Positions 1-8,900 of a DNA stretch of 56,155 bases are shown here, piece by piece. The notes beneath the pieces are model-generated. The model had not been told where the DNA came from, did not search any database, and saw only the letters and a list, made by a program, of their open reading frames with translations. Within the stretch, counting starts at the first letter, position 1, and every line of letters starts with the position of its first letter. Position numbers and translations under genes: made by a program. Source of the DNA: Tangfeifania diversioriginum (GTDB lineage Bacteria; Bacteroidota; Bacteroidia; Bacteroidales; Prolixibacteraceae); NCBI GenBank assembly GCA_945873105.1, contig CAMCBW010000037.1, forward strand, positions 1 to 56,155. Reading direction: 5' to 3'.

Positions 1-40
1 TCACAGAGTTGGAAAATCGCAAGCGATTTTCTCTCTGTGA
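1..40 (+). terminator. Hairpin, probable transcription terminator
   Basis: Outer arms TCACAGAG (1-8) and CTCTGTGA (33-40) enclose inner arms AAAATCGC (13-20) and GCGATTTT (23-30) around a 2-nt loop. A T-rich stretch (46-55) follows on the plus strand. This fits an intrinsic terminator for a plus-strand gene lying left of the window, although a dispersed palindromic repeat cannot be excluded. The rest of the gap to the first gene (41-229) is AT-rich and holds the decamer repeats described separately. Confidence 0.55.
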
Positions 41-160
41 CCTCATTTTTTCTCTTGAAAATTTTTCACAAAGCAACAATTTCAAAGCTATAATAAGTTT
101 CATCAAGGAGTCATAAATACTCTGTGTAATATTTTTAAACAGCTTCTAATACTTATTCCA

Positions 161-199
161 GTCACTCTAGTTCACTTTAGTTCACTTTAGTCACTTTTA
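161..199 (+). repeat. Tandem 10-bp repeats upstream of Gfo/Idh/MocA gene
   Basis: Three to four consecutive units of about 10 bp, close to TTCACTTTAG (GTCACTCTAG, TTCACTTTAG, TTCACTTTAG, TCACTTTTAA), end about 30 nt before the ATG at 230. A related array lies upstream of another Tat-type Gfo/Idh/MocA gene at 54592-54635 in the same orientation relative to the gene. The array may be a regulator-binding array or a spreading microsatellite; the sequence alone does not decide. Confidence 0.6.
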
Positions 200-229
200 A
201 GAAAACAATTGATTTTAAACTACAAAACC

Positions 230-1603
230 ATGGAAAAAAATGAAATAAGTGGCAAACAAACGCGCCGCTCCTTCCTTTCACAATCCGCTGCCCTGGCGAC
301 CGGTACAGCCCTGCTGCCAACTGTATTAACCTCCTGTTCCAACCACAAGGGTGCCAACGACCGCCTGGTCATTGGCCACATCGGGGTTGGATCGAGGGGC
401 ACCGACGAGTTGATGCACTATTTTGTCCCCTTGCGGGAAGCCATGAACCTTGCGATTTGTGATACATTTAGGGATCGCCGGGAGAGTGCGGCAAAAAGAA
501 TCAACGCATTCTACAAGGAGAACAAGTTCACCAACGAGGAGTGCAAGAGCTACCTTGAAATGGACGAATTACTTGCACGCAAGGATATTGATGCGGTCCA
601 CATAACCACGCCGGATCACTGGCATGTTCTGGCTGCCATCAAAGCTGCACGGGCTGGCAAGCACATCATGCTGGCCAAACCTCTTGGCCTGAGCTATCCT
701 CAAAACCTTATCCTTGCGAAGGAATTAAAAAAGAACGATGTTAGGTTTCACTATGGAACCCAGCAGCGTTCATTCGAACACATGCAACTGGGTTATGACC
801 TGATTCGTGAAGGTGCTATTGGTGAAATTGAAAGGGCAGATGTTTGGGCGCCCAGCAAGTTCCCGGTCACAACACCCCAATGCCAGGAAGTTCCGGTTCC
901 TGAAGGATTTGATTTTGAGCGGTGGACCGGACCGGCTCCAATGAGACCTTTCTGTCCTGAACGGGTCACCAATGTCGGCTCCTGGTTTACCAACGACTAC
1001 AGCATCGGCTTCCTGGGTGGTTGGGGAGCACATCCGCTCGATATACTGGTTTGGATTTTAAAGGATAAAGTAAAAGGAGGCTACAGTTGTGAGGGGTCGG
1101 GAGAATATTGGCCGAAAGGGGGTTTGTACGACAATGTACTGACCTGGGATATCAGATGCAAATACCAAAATGGTTTTGAATTGCATTTTGTCAGTATCGA
1201 GAATGCATCCAAAGATATGCTGGAACAGCGCAAGGTAAAAGAAGGGAATGGCACAACCTTCTATGGTACCAAAGGTTGGATTTCATTGAGCAGATCTTCT
1301 GCTGAATCAAATATTCCTGAAATAGATGCCAAACTGAACAATTTCCCAAAAAACGACAAAGGCGCTATTAAAAGCGAGAACAATACGATGGGAAAAAGGT
1401 TCATCTCGGTTATCAGGAAGAATGAACCCGAACTCTGTCCGCTGGATGAGGCCATCCTTTCAGATACCATCAGCCACATGGGTGATATCGCCATCCGCAC
1501 CGGCCGCAAGGTAACCTGGGATCCCATCCTAGGGGAGGTCGCCGGAGACCCTGAAGCTACCAAATTGTATGTAAGGGTGATGAGGGAGCCATATGTTGTT
1601 TAG
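230..1603 (+). CDS. Gfo/Idh/MocA family oxidoreductase, Tat-exported
   Basis: Probable NAD(P)-dependent sugar or sugar-acid oxidoreductase acting outside the cytoplasm. The N-terminus has a twin-arginine signal (TRRSFLSQ) with a hydrophobic stretch ending at LTSCS, which could also be a lipobox. The Rossmann motif IGHIGVGSRG follows, then HITTPDHWH, and the family EKP motif appears as AKP, so the lysine and proline are kept but the glutamate is replaced. GGWGAHPLDI matches the C-terminal substrate-domain His/Asp motif. The length (458 aa) is normal for exported members. The ATG at 230 is preferred over an in-frame TTG at 209. Substrate is unknown. In Bacteroidota such proteins often work with DUF1080 proteins, and one is encoded at 49748-53125. 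Confidence 0.88.
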   Translation: MEKNEISGKQTRRSFLSQSAALATGTALLPTVLTSCSNHKGANDRLVIGHIGVGSRGTDELMHYFVPLREAMNLAICDTFRDRRESAAKRINAFYKENKFTNEECKSYLEMDELLARKDIDAVHITTPDHWHVLAAIKAARAGKHIMLAKPLGLSYPQNLILAKELKKNDVRFHYGTQQRSFEHMQLGYDLIREGAIGEIERADVWAPSKFPVTTPQCQEVPVPEGFDFERWTGPAPMRPFCPERVTNVGSWFTNDYSIGFLGGWGAHPLDILVWILKDKVKGGYSCEGSGEYWPKGGLYDNVLTWDIRCKYQNGFELHFVSIENASKDMLEQRKVKEGNGTTFYGTKGWISLSRSSAESNIPEIDAKLNNFPKNDKGAIKSENNTMGKRFISVIRKNEPELCPLDEAILSDTISHMGDIAIRTGRKVTWDPILGEVAGDPEATKLYVRVMREPYVV

Positions 1604-1643
1604 ATTGTAAGCAAAATTATAGCTATCATGCATAATCTTAGTT

Positions 1644-2135
1644 ATGAAGAAATTAAATTTAAAATCATCGTTGTTTTTGATTTGTTTTTTCTTAGTGTGG
1701 TTATCTTGCAACAGCACAGATGATGCGCTAGATCTCAATTTAGAAAGACAATTGGTTGAAACAACCATCAACAACAGTATTGGATGGGCAAAGACGAAAG
1801 ATCTGCATTTACTGTATAGTGTAATAGCGAATGATACGAATTACATGGAAATTCACCCTAACGACAGAGTTGTAAATGGTTTTAAAGATTTCACAAAAGC
1901 TGAAGCATTTTGGATGAATCCAGATTTTAAAGCAATCAGCTATGAAATAAAAGATTTAAAAATAAACTTCTCTCAAAGGGGTGATGTGGCCTGGTTTTTT
2001 GGCATGCTTGATGATATTAATGAATGGAAGGGGCAACCTGCCTCATGGGAAAAAACCAGGTGGACTGGCGTGCTTGAAAAACGAAACAATAAGTGGATAA
2101 TTGTTCAGATGCACTTTTCATTTGCCAGCAAATAG
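1644..2135 (+). CDS. NTF2-like (SnoaL/DUF4440-type) lipoprotein
   Basis: A 163-residue protein with a lipoprotein signal: a basic start (MKKLNLK), a hydrophobic core and lipobox LSCN near residue 22, so it is probably membrane-anchored. The rest fits a single NTF2-like alpha+beta cone: an N-terminal helix (ERQLVETTINNSIGWAKTKD), a segment on timing or exposure (LHLLYSVIANDTNYMEIHP), and final strands (TRWTGVLEKRNNKWIIVQMHFS) typical of SnoaL-like/DUF4440 proteins. Such proteins may bind small ligands or act as isomerases; no catalytic claim is possible here. It lies 40 nt after the oxidoreductase and converges with the symporter gene. Confidence 0.75.
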   Translation: MKKLNLKSSLFLICFFLVWLSCNSTDDALDLNLERQLVETTINNSIGWAKTKDLHLLYSVIANDTNYMEIHPNDRVVNGFKDFTKAEAFWMNPDFKAISYEIKDLKINFSQRGDVAWFFGMLDDINEWKGQPASWEKTRWTGVLEKRNNKWIIVQMHFSFASK

Positions 2136-2145
2136 TTAATCTGGC

Positions 2146-3537
2146 TTACCCATTCGCCTTCACATCGTCGAACTCACCTTCCCACCTGGCTATCACGGTA
2201 GTGGCCAGGCAGTTTCCGATGACATTCACACCGGTTCGGGCCATATCCATCAATACATCAATGCCCAGAATGATCATGACCGGCTCGACAGGTAGGCCGA
2301 AGGTAGTGACTGTACCAAGCAGAATTACAAAGGAAGCCCGGGAAACGCCGGCCACTCCTTTGCTGGTCAGCATCAGCGTTAGCGCAATCGCAAGCTGTTT
2401 TTCAATGGAAAGCTCGATCCCGGCAGCCTGGGCAACGAAGACTGCCGCCAGCGAAAGATAAAGGGTCGAACCGTCAAGGTTGAAGCTGTATCCGGTAGGA
2501 ATGACAAAAGAGACGATTTTGCGGGGTACGCCAAAAGCCTCCATCGATTCCATGGCGGAAGGCAAAGCCGATTCCGAATTGGCCGTCGCGAAGGCAATAG
2601 AGGCTGGTTTCGAGACAGCTCCCATAAATTTCATGACCGGAATCCTGAAAAGCAGGGCAATGGGGAGCAATACCAGTATCAAAAATGCGACCAGGGCTAC
2701 ATACAAAGTAGCCAGTAACTTTAAAAGGGTGAAAAGCACATCGGTTCCCATGTGACCAATTGTGTAGGCGATAGAGGCAAAAACTGCCACAGGGGCAAAA
2801 TACATCACAATTCCGGTGAATTTAAACATCACCTCTGTCAAACTTGAGGTGAGCTTTAGCATGGGTGATTTGTATTTTTCACCCAGCATCGAAAGGGCAA
2901 TTCCAAAAATTATGCTGAAGATGACGATCTGGAGGATATTCCCTTCTGCAATGGCTTTGGCAATGTTCTCCGGAAAGATATGCAGGATAAATTCCTGGGT
3001 AGTTTGCATCTTGCCAGCTACAACGGGGAGATTTCCTGGTAAGGCAGAGAGATTGATTCCCACCCCGGCTTTGGATATATTGATGGCGATCAACCCTATG
3101 AACAGTGCCAGGGTAGATGCCACTTCAAAATAAAGCAAAGATTTCCAGCCCATCCTGCCAACTTGCTTCAGATCCGTGTGTCCTGCAATGCCATTCACCA
3201 GCGTGGCAAACAACAGTGGTGCAATGATGGTCTTGATCATCCGTAGGAAAATCTCACTCAGGAACTGGAGGGATCCAGCTATCTGTGGAGCATCATATCC
3301 AAATTCCGCTCCTGCAACCAGGCCCAGCATGATCCAGATGGTCAGCGATTTTTTGCGCCAGGCCAACATTGTAAATGCGGCAATGGTTAAAAGTCTGCTT
3401 GTTGTTAACAGCTCGCTGCCAATGGCCAACAAGTCAAATATTTTCAGAAAGGAGAGCAGTGCGGTGACCGTCAATGTTCCGATCATCAACCACGAAACCC
3501 AATGAAGGGCATTGGCTTGTTTCAATTTATTTTCCAA
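2146..3537 (-). CDS. Dicarboxylate/amino acid:cation symporter (DAACS family)
   Basis: Inner-membrane secondary transporter that imports dicarboxylates or acidic amino acids with Na+ or H+. Family marks are the MIKTIIAPLLFATLVNGI segment, a serine/alanine-rich stretch before FGVPRKIVSFVIPTG, the substrate/ion motif NLDGST (usually NMDGT), and the re-entrant loop TSKGVAGVSRASF. At 463 residues it has slightly more N-terminal hydrophobic sequence than GltP-type members. The start is read as TTG at 3537, because the next ATG would cut the first membrane segment. It is transcribed alone and diverges from the aldo/keto reductase across 126 nt or more. The exact substrate cannot be told from sequence. 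Confidence 0.9.
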   Translation of the reverse strand: MENKLKQANALHWVSWLMIGTLTVTALLSFLKIFDLLAIGSELLTTSRLLTIAAFTMLAWRKKSLTIWIMLGLVAGAEFGYDAPQIAGSLQFLSEIFLRMIKTIIAPLLFATLVNGIAGHTDLKQVGRMGWKSLLYFEVASTLALFIGLIAINISKAGVGINLSALPGNLPVVAGKMQTTQEFILHIFPENIAKAIAEGNILQIVIFSIIFGIALSMLGEKYKSPMLKLTSSLTEVMFKFTGIVMYFAPVAVFASIAYTIGHMGTDVLFTLLKLLATLYVALVAFLILVLLPIALLFRIPVMKFMGAVSKPASIAFATANSESALPSAMESMEAFGVPRKIVSFVIPTGYSFNLDGSTLYLSLAAVFVAQAAGIELSIEKQLAIALTLMLTSKGVAGVSRASFVILLGTVTTFGLPVEPVMIILGIDVLMDMARTGVNVIGNCLATTVIARWEGEFDDVKANG

Positions 3538-3696
3538 GGTATTAATTTTTCAAAGAGGATGATTAGCTCCCAAAGATAAGGATTTCTACCCTTTCACAAT
3601 CCCTGGACGGATGGACTTTACAGATAATTTCATCCGAATTAGTAACCTGAATATCAAAAGAAGGTGTATTTTCGCACCTTTACCCAAAATTTGCAA

Positions 3697-4872
3697 ATGG
3701 ATTTCAGCAACCTATCCCGATACAAACCAAAAATGGAATACCGCCGTTTTGGCAAAACCAATAAAATGGTAAGCGTCATCACCCTTGGCGGTATGCGTTA
3801 CAAGCATTCGGGTTCAGAACCAAGGGATCTCATACCTCCGGAGACGCTGGCACAATGCCGGGATACGGTTGCCAAAGCCCTTTCGCAGGGCATCAACCTG
3901 ATAGAAACTGCCTGGGGATATGGCAAGAGTGAACATGTTTATGGACGTGTATTGAACGATGAGCTCAAAGTGGATCGTAAATCCTACCTGCTCATGACCA
4001 AGGGAAATCCAAAGACGGCAGAAGAGATGCGTAAGATGGTCGATATGCAACTAAAGGCACTCAAGACGGACTACCTCGACTTTTATGCATGGCATGGCAT
4101 CAATACCCTGGAACTGCTCTCTACAGCTTGTTCTCCGGGCGGACCGGTGGAAGAGCTGTTGAAGATGAAACAAGAGGGAATCATCGGAGCTGTAGGCTTC
4201 AGCACCCATGCACCGCTGGAAGTAATCCTGAAAGCCATTGAAACAGATCTCTTTGATTTCGTCAACCTGCACTATTACTATTTTTTCCAACGGAACAAAG
4301 CAGCCATCGATCTGGCGGCCTCAAAGGACATGGGAGTCTTTATCATCTCCCCCAATGACAAGGGTGGTCAGTTGTACAAAGCACCCCGGAAATTGAAAGA
4401 GCTGACTGCCCCACTCGATCCCCTGCAGTGGAATGCGAGGTACTGTTTGGGGCATGCTTCCATACATACGTTGACATTTGGACTACCGGTGACGGCCCAA
4501 TTCGATCAGCTCAATGGCATTTTCCCTGCTTCAGCCCCAATGTCGGTGGAAGACCAAAAAATCCAGCATTTACTGGACAGCCAGCGAGCACAGGTTCCAT
4601 TTGCCGATTTTGACCCTTACTGCATGGAGAATGATCCTTCGGGTATAAACATCCCGGAGATCCTACGTTTCAGGATTCTTTGGAAAGGTTACGATATGAG
4701 AGAGTTTGGCCTATACCGCTACAACATGTTTCAGGAGAAGGACCACTGGTTTCCGGGTGTGTTCCCGACAGCGGAGAATCTGAAAAAAATTGATCTGACC
4801 AGGTGCCCGAATGAAATCCCACTGGCAGATCTTATCCGGGAAACCCACGCGGAGCTCTACCGCCCGAAGTAG
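3697..4872 (+). CDS. Aldo/keto reductase family protein
   Basis: TIM-barrel oxidoreductase, presumably NAD(P)H-dependent. It starts with the usual family opening (MEYRRFGKTNKMVSVITLGGMRY). Catalytic positions: the usual Asp is Glu in LIETAWGYGKSE, Tyr is present in the same motif, Lys in LLMTKG and His in FYAWHG. The C-terminal third (after RYCLGHASIHTLTFGLP) resembles the extended aldo/keto reductases that end in a ferredoxin-like module, but the CxxCxxC pattern is missing. There is no signal peptide, so it is probably cytoplasmic. ATG 3697 is preferred over GTG 3664; ATG 3733 is also possible. Substrate unknown. Confidence 0.82.
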   Translation: MDFSNLSRYKPKMEYRRFGKTNKMVSVITLGGMRYKHSGSEPRDLIPPETLAQCRDTVAKALSQGINLIETAWGYGKSEHVYGRVLNDELKVDRKSYLLMTKGNPKTAEEMRKMVDMQLKALKTDYLDFYAWHGINTLELLSTACSPGGPVEELLKMKQEGIIGAVGFSTHAPLEVILKAIETDLFDFVNLHYYYFFQRNKAAIDLAASKDMGVFIISPNDKGGQLYKAPRKLKELTAPLDPLQWNARYCLGHASIHTLTFGLPVTAQFDQLNGIFPASAPMSVEDQKIQHLLDSQRAQVPFADFDPYCMENDPSGINIPEILRFRILWKGYDMREFGLYRYNMFQEKDHWFPGVFPTAENLKKIDLTRCPNEIPLADLIRETHAELYRPK

Positions 4873-4904
4873 ACTTCATTAAATTTGTGTCAAGGGTTTA
4901 AATA

Positions 4905-4972
4905 GTTGTTTGAAGGGTTTGAAGGGTTTAAAAAAGTTCTTAGGGTTTTAACATTTCAAACATTTCCCTTCG
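4905..4972. repeat. GGGTTTGAA short repeats and REP-like palindrome
   Basis: Between the aldo/keto reductase and rlmF lie several copies of a roughly 9-nt unit (GAAGGGTTT) and then CCCTTCGGCTTCGCTCAGGG, an imperfect palindrome. Related cores occur at 47046-47066 (CCTTCGGCATGCTCAGGGACC) and 47093-47110 (CCTTCAACAAGCTCAGGA), both intergenic. The CCTTCRNNNNGCTCAGG core looks like a dispersed REP-type repeat. Confidence 0.5.
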
Positions 4973-5025
4973 GCTTCGCTCAGGGACCGCTTGCATTTTA
5001 AACAAAAAATCCCCCAAGCTTTCCT

Positions 5026-5033
5026 TATCTTTG
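5026..5033 (+). promoter_or_regulatory. Bacteroidota-type -7 box (TATCTTTG) for rlmF
   Basis: TATCTTTG matches the Bacteroidota consensus TAnnTTTG and ends only 4 nt before the rlmF ATG. Transcription would begin at or next to the start codon, so the message would be leaderless or nearly so. No clear TTTG -33 element is seen at the expected distance. Confidence 0.55.
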
Positions 5034-5037
5034 AGTC

Positions 5038-5955
5038 ATGGAACCGAAAAAAGTACCTGCCAAGGAAAAAACCGGGTTACACCCCCGTAACAAACACCGG
5101 GAAAGATATGATTTTGGGCCATTGATCCAAAGTTGCCCCGAATTGGCACTTTTTGTCAGGATGAATCCCTATGGGGACGAGTCGATCGATTTTTTCAATC
5201 CGGAGGCTGTAAAAATGCTCAACAAAGCACTTTTGCTCCATTATTACAACCTTGGGTATTGGGATATTCCAAATGGATACCTTTGTCCGCCAATTCCCGG
5301 TAGGGCTGATTACCTGCACCGAATGGCTGATTTGCTGGCCGAGGGCAACCATGGAATTGTACCGAATGGAAGCCAGGTGCGTTGCCTTGACATTGGTGTC
5401 GGGGCAAACTGTATCTATCCCATCCTGGGAAACAGTTCCTATGGGTGGTCTTTTGTGGGTTCCGAAATTGATCCGGTTGCCATTCAAAGTGCAAATGAAA
5501 TAGTGCGGCGCAATCCCTCCCTGGGAAATAGCATCACCATCCGGGTGCAAAAGGAGCCAAGTTCTGTCTTTTCAGGAATTATTCAACCCGGCGAACATTT
5601 TGATTTATCCCTTTGCAATCCACCCTTTCATAGCTCTGCCGAGGCGGCAAACCGAGGCTCCCAAAGGAAAATCCGAAATCTTGGAGGTCACAAAAACAAA
5701 GGAACCATGCTGAATTTTGGCGGACAAAGCCACGAACTCTGGTGTGATGGTGGAGAGCTGAAATTTGTCAGACAAATGGTCCATGAGAGCCAAATCTGGG
5801 CCTCCTCTATCGGTTGGTTCTCTGTGCTGGTATCTAAAAGCAACAATTTGCCACAGATCTACCACGCCTTGAAACAGGAAGGAGCTGCAATGGTGAGGTC
5901 CATTCCAATGTCACACGGCAACAAAGCAAGCAGAATAGTGGCTTGGAAATTTTAA
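5038..5955 (+). CDS. rlmF: 23S rRNA (adenine(1618)-N6)-methyltransferase RlmF
   Basis: SAM-dependent methyltransferase that modifies A1618 (E. coli numbering) of 23S rRNA in the cytoplasm. The sequence carries the family's N-terminal signature LHPRNKHRERYDFGPLI, NPYGDESIDF, and WDIPNGYLCPPIPGRADYLH. A SAM-binding loop (CLDIGVGANCIYP) follows, then the catalytic NPPF motif in LSLCNPPFHSS. The length (305 aa) is normal. It converges with the propeller kinase, only 2 nt separating the stop codons. The TATCTTTG box 5 nt upstream supports the ATG at 5038. Confidence 0.95.
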   Translation: MEPKKVPAKEKTGLHPRNKHRERYDFGPLIQSCPELALFVRMNPYGDESIDFFNPEAVKMLNKALLLHYYNLGYWDIPNGYLCPPIPGRADYLHRMADLLAEGNHGIVPNGSQVRCLDIGVGANCIYPILGNSSYGWSFVGSEIDPVAIQSANEIVRRNPSLGNSITIRVQKEPSSVFSGIIQPGEHFDLSLCNPPFHSSAEAANRGSQRKIRNLGGHKNKGTMLNFGGQSHELWCDGGELKFVRQMVHESQIWASSIGWFSVLVSKSNNLPQIYHALKQEGAAMVRSIPMSHGNKASRIVAWKF

Positions 5956-5957
5956 AA

Positions 5958-8900
5958 TCAGGAGACCGACGGAATGGTAAAGTAGAAGGTACTTCCCTTC
6001 CCTACCTCACTTTCAGCCCAAATCCTGCCATTCAGTTTTTTGACAAAATCACTGCACAGCAGTAATCCCAATCCAGCACTGGATTCACCCTCTGTTCCCT
6101 TTCTCTTGTTGTGAATGTCTATTTTGAACAGGTCATTCAAGGCATTTTGATCCATTCCAATTCCAGTATCTGCCACGCTAAACAGGATTACACTGTCATC
6201 CTTTTTTTCAGCCGAAATTGTCACTTTTCCACCTCTGGGAGTGAATTTCACCGCATTGGATATCAGGTTTCTAAGTATCGACTCGGCCATGTTTTTGTCG
6301 GCGAAAATTTCCAGGCTATCCGAAATATCAACAATGATGGCTATTGATTTATTTTTGGCCGTTTGAAGATTGGTCTCCACGGCATTGTTGAGAATCTCGA
6401 TCGTATTGAGCTGTTCCGGACTAAACTGTATCAACCCGCGCTGCATCCTGGCCCAAATCAGCAGATTTTCCAAGAGTTTGAAAAGGCTTGATGCTGATTC
6501 ATGCATGCTGTTGGCCATGAGCCGGATCTCCTTGGGCTCATAGGTTTCCAGATTTTCTGCCATCAATTCAGTAAAGAGATGAAATGTGCCCAAAGGGCCG
6601 CGCACATCGTGTGCAATGATTGAAAAGAATTTGTCTTTTTCAGAATTGGAGATAATCAGTTCATTGTTCATGTTTTCCAATTCCCTGTTTTTGTCTTTCA
6701 GCTCATGCGTTTGTTCATCAATTATTTTACTGAGCAGCTTCTTTTGGGCTATATGCTGGTATACCCTGATTCTAATGTATCCAAGTATGATCAAAACAAC
6801 TGTCAGAAAAGCCAGGGAATAAAACCACCAGGTTTCCCACCAGGGAGGACGGATTGAAAAGGCAAAACTGCACTCTTTGCTCCAAATCCCTTCAGCATTC
6901 ATCGCCCTGACTTTGAAGTTGTATTTGCCTGGATTCAGGTTGCCGTAAGCCACTTCGGTATGATCAGTCGGTGAACTCCAGTTTCGGTCCAAACCCTCCA
7001 GCCAGTATTCATACCTGATTTTAGAGGTTTGGCTTTGGGATATTCCAATGTAGTGGAAGGCAAGAAAATTATTGTCATGGTAAAGACTGAGATCTTCCGG
7101 AAGAAAGTACCATTTGGATATATCGCTGAATTGCAAGTGATGAATTTGGACACTGTTACCCAAAATAATGGTGGTGTCTTTTCGCGGATCAATGTTAGAC
7201 CATGGGATACTTTCGTTGAACAGCTGGATATTGGTTAGTAGGATATTGGGTGCAACAGTATCAGGAACCTCCTCATTTGGCTTGATGGCCGTGAGCCGGT
7301 TACTCGAACCAAACCAAATTACCCCATTCTTGTCCTCAAGCTGCGCATTCAAATTGCAACCTATTCCCAAAAAACCATCATCATAAGTAAAACTCTTAAA
7401 AATGTTTGAGTTAGGGCTTCCCGGTTTGAGCTTTAACTTGTCCGCATGCAGAATATTTGGCCCCATTTTGGTCCCAATCCACAAATTACCGCGCCTATCC
7501 TGCCGTAGGCTGGTAATGATGTCGCTGCTCAACCCATCTGACTTGTTGTAAAGTATAAAATATTTCCCATTGAACCGGAGCAAACCTCCCCCAAATGATC
7601 CAAACCACATATCTCCCTGGTAGTCTTCCAGTATACTTGTGAATGAGTTGCCGTTTAATCCTTCGTTTACAGAGTACCGGGTAAATATTTTCCCATCGAA
7701 ACAAACGATTCCTCCATTATCCGTCGCAAACCAGATCAATCCATTTTTATCCTGAACGATTGCCAGGATTTTATCACTGCCAAGTCCCGATTGGCTATTG
7801 TAATTCACAAATGTTTTACCATCGAATTTTGATACCCCACCACCATAACTTCCAACCCACAGGTTTTCGTCCCTGTCTTCCATGATACACCTGATGGAAT
7901 TGCTGCACAACCCCTCTTCCTGCTTATACTGGGTAAAATTCTCGCCATCAAACCTGGTGATCCCGCCGCCATCACTTCCCAGCCAAATGTCACCCTTTTT
8001 GCTTTCAAGTATGGCATATACAAAACTGTTCAAATAGGTTTCTTTCAAGGAATAGGTATGAAATTCAGTCCCATTGTATTTGGTAATTCCTCCGCCAAAT
8101 GAGGAAAACCAAAGATTATCTTTCCGATCCTGCAGTATGCCGTAAACTCTGTTGCCAGCAACTCCCTCCTTCTCAGAGTAATGGGTAAACAGATTCTTTT
8201 TATAACTAACCAGACCACCATCTCTTGCGCCAAACCATAGATTGCCCGATTGTCCAATCAATGAACACCTGATATAACCATTTGGCAAACCGTCTGATTC
8301 CGTAAAATTCCGGAATACTTTCCCATCAAAAAGGGAGATTCCTCCACCCGAACTGCCCAACCAAAGTGAGCCATTCTCCTCCTGAATCATACACAGAATT
8401 GTATTATTGGCCAATCCTTGATCGGTGGTGTATTGGGTAAAAAATTTTCCGTCGTATTTGATGAGACCATTGCTGTAGGAACCGAACCACATACTCCCAT
8501 CCAGATCCTGCAGAATGGAGGCCAGGTGCGTCGCCGGAAAACCCTCCCTGACAGTATAGTTTGTGAATCCTTTCCCATTAAACCGGGAGATGCCTTGTCC
8601 AAACGTTCCCATCCAAATATCCCCCGCCTTATCCTGGAACAGTGTTCGCACCTGATTACCAGCTAAGCCTTCCTTTGTCGTATAATGTGTAAATACCTTC
8701 CCATCAAATCTGGTTACCCCTCCACCTGATGTTGCCATCCAATAATCACCTTTTTTATCCTGGATAATATCGTTGACAATGTTGTTGCTCAATCCCTCCT
8801 TTTCTGTATATTGGGTAAAGTCCTTTCCATCAAAACAATAAACGCCGTATCCAAAAGTTCCGAACCAAAGCGATCCTGCTTGGTCCTCCATCATGCTGAG

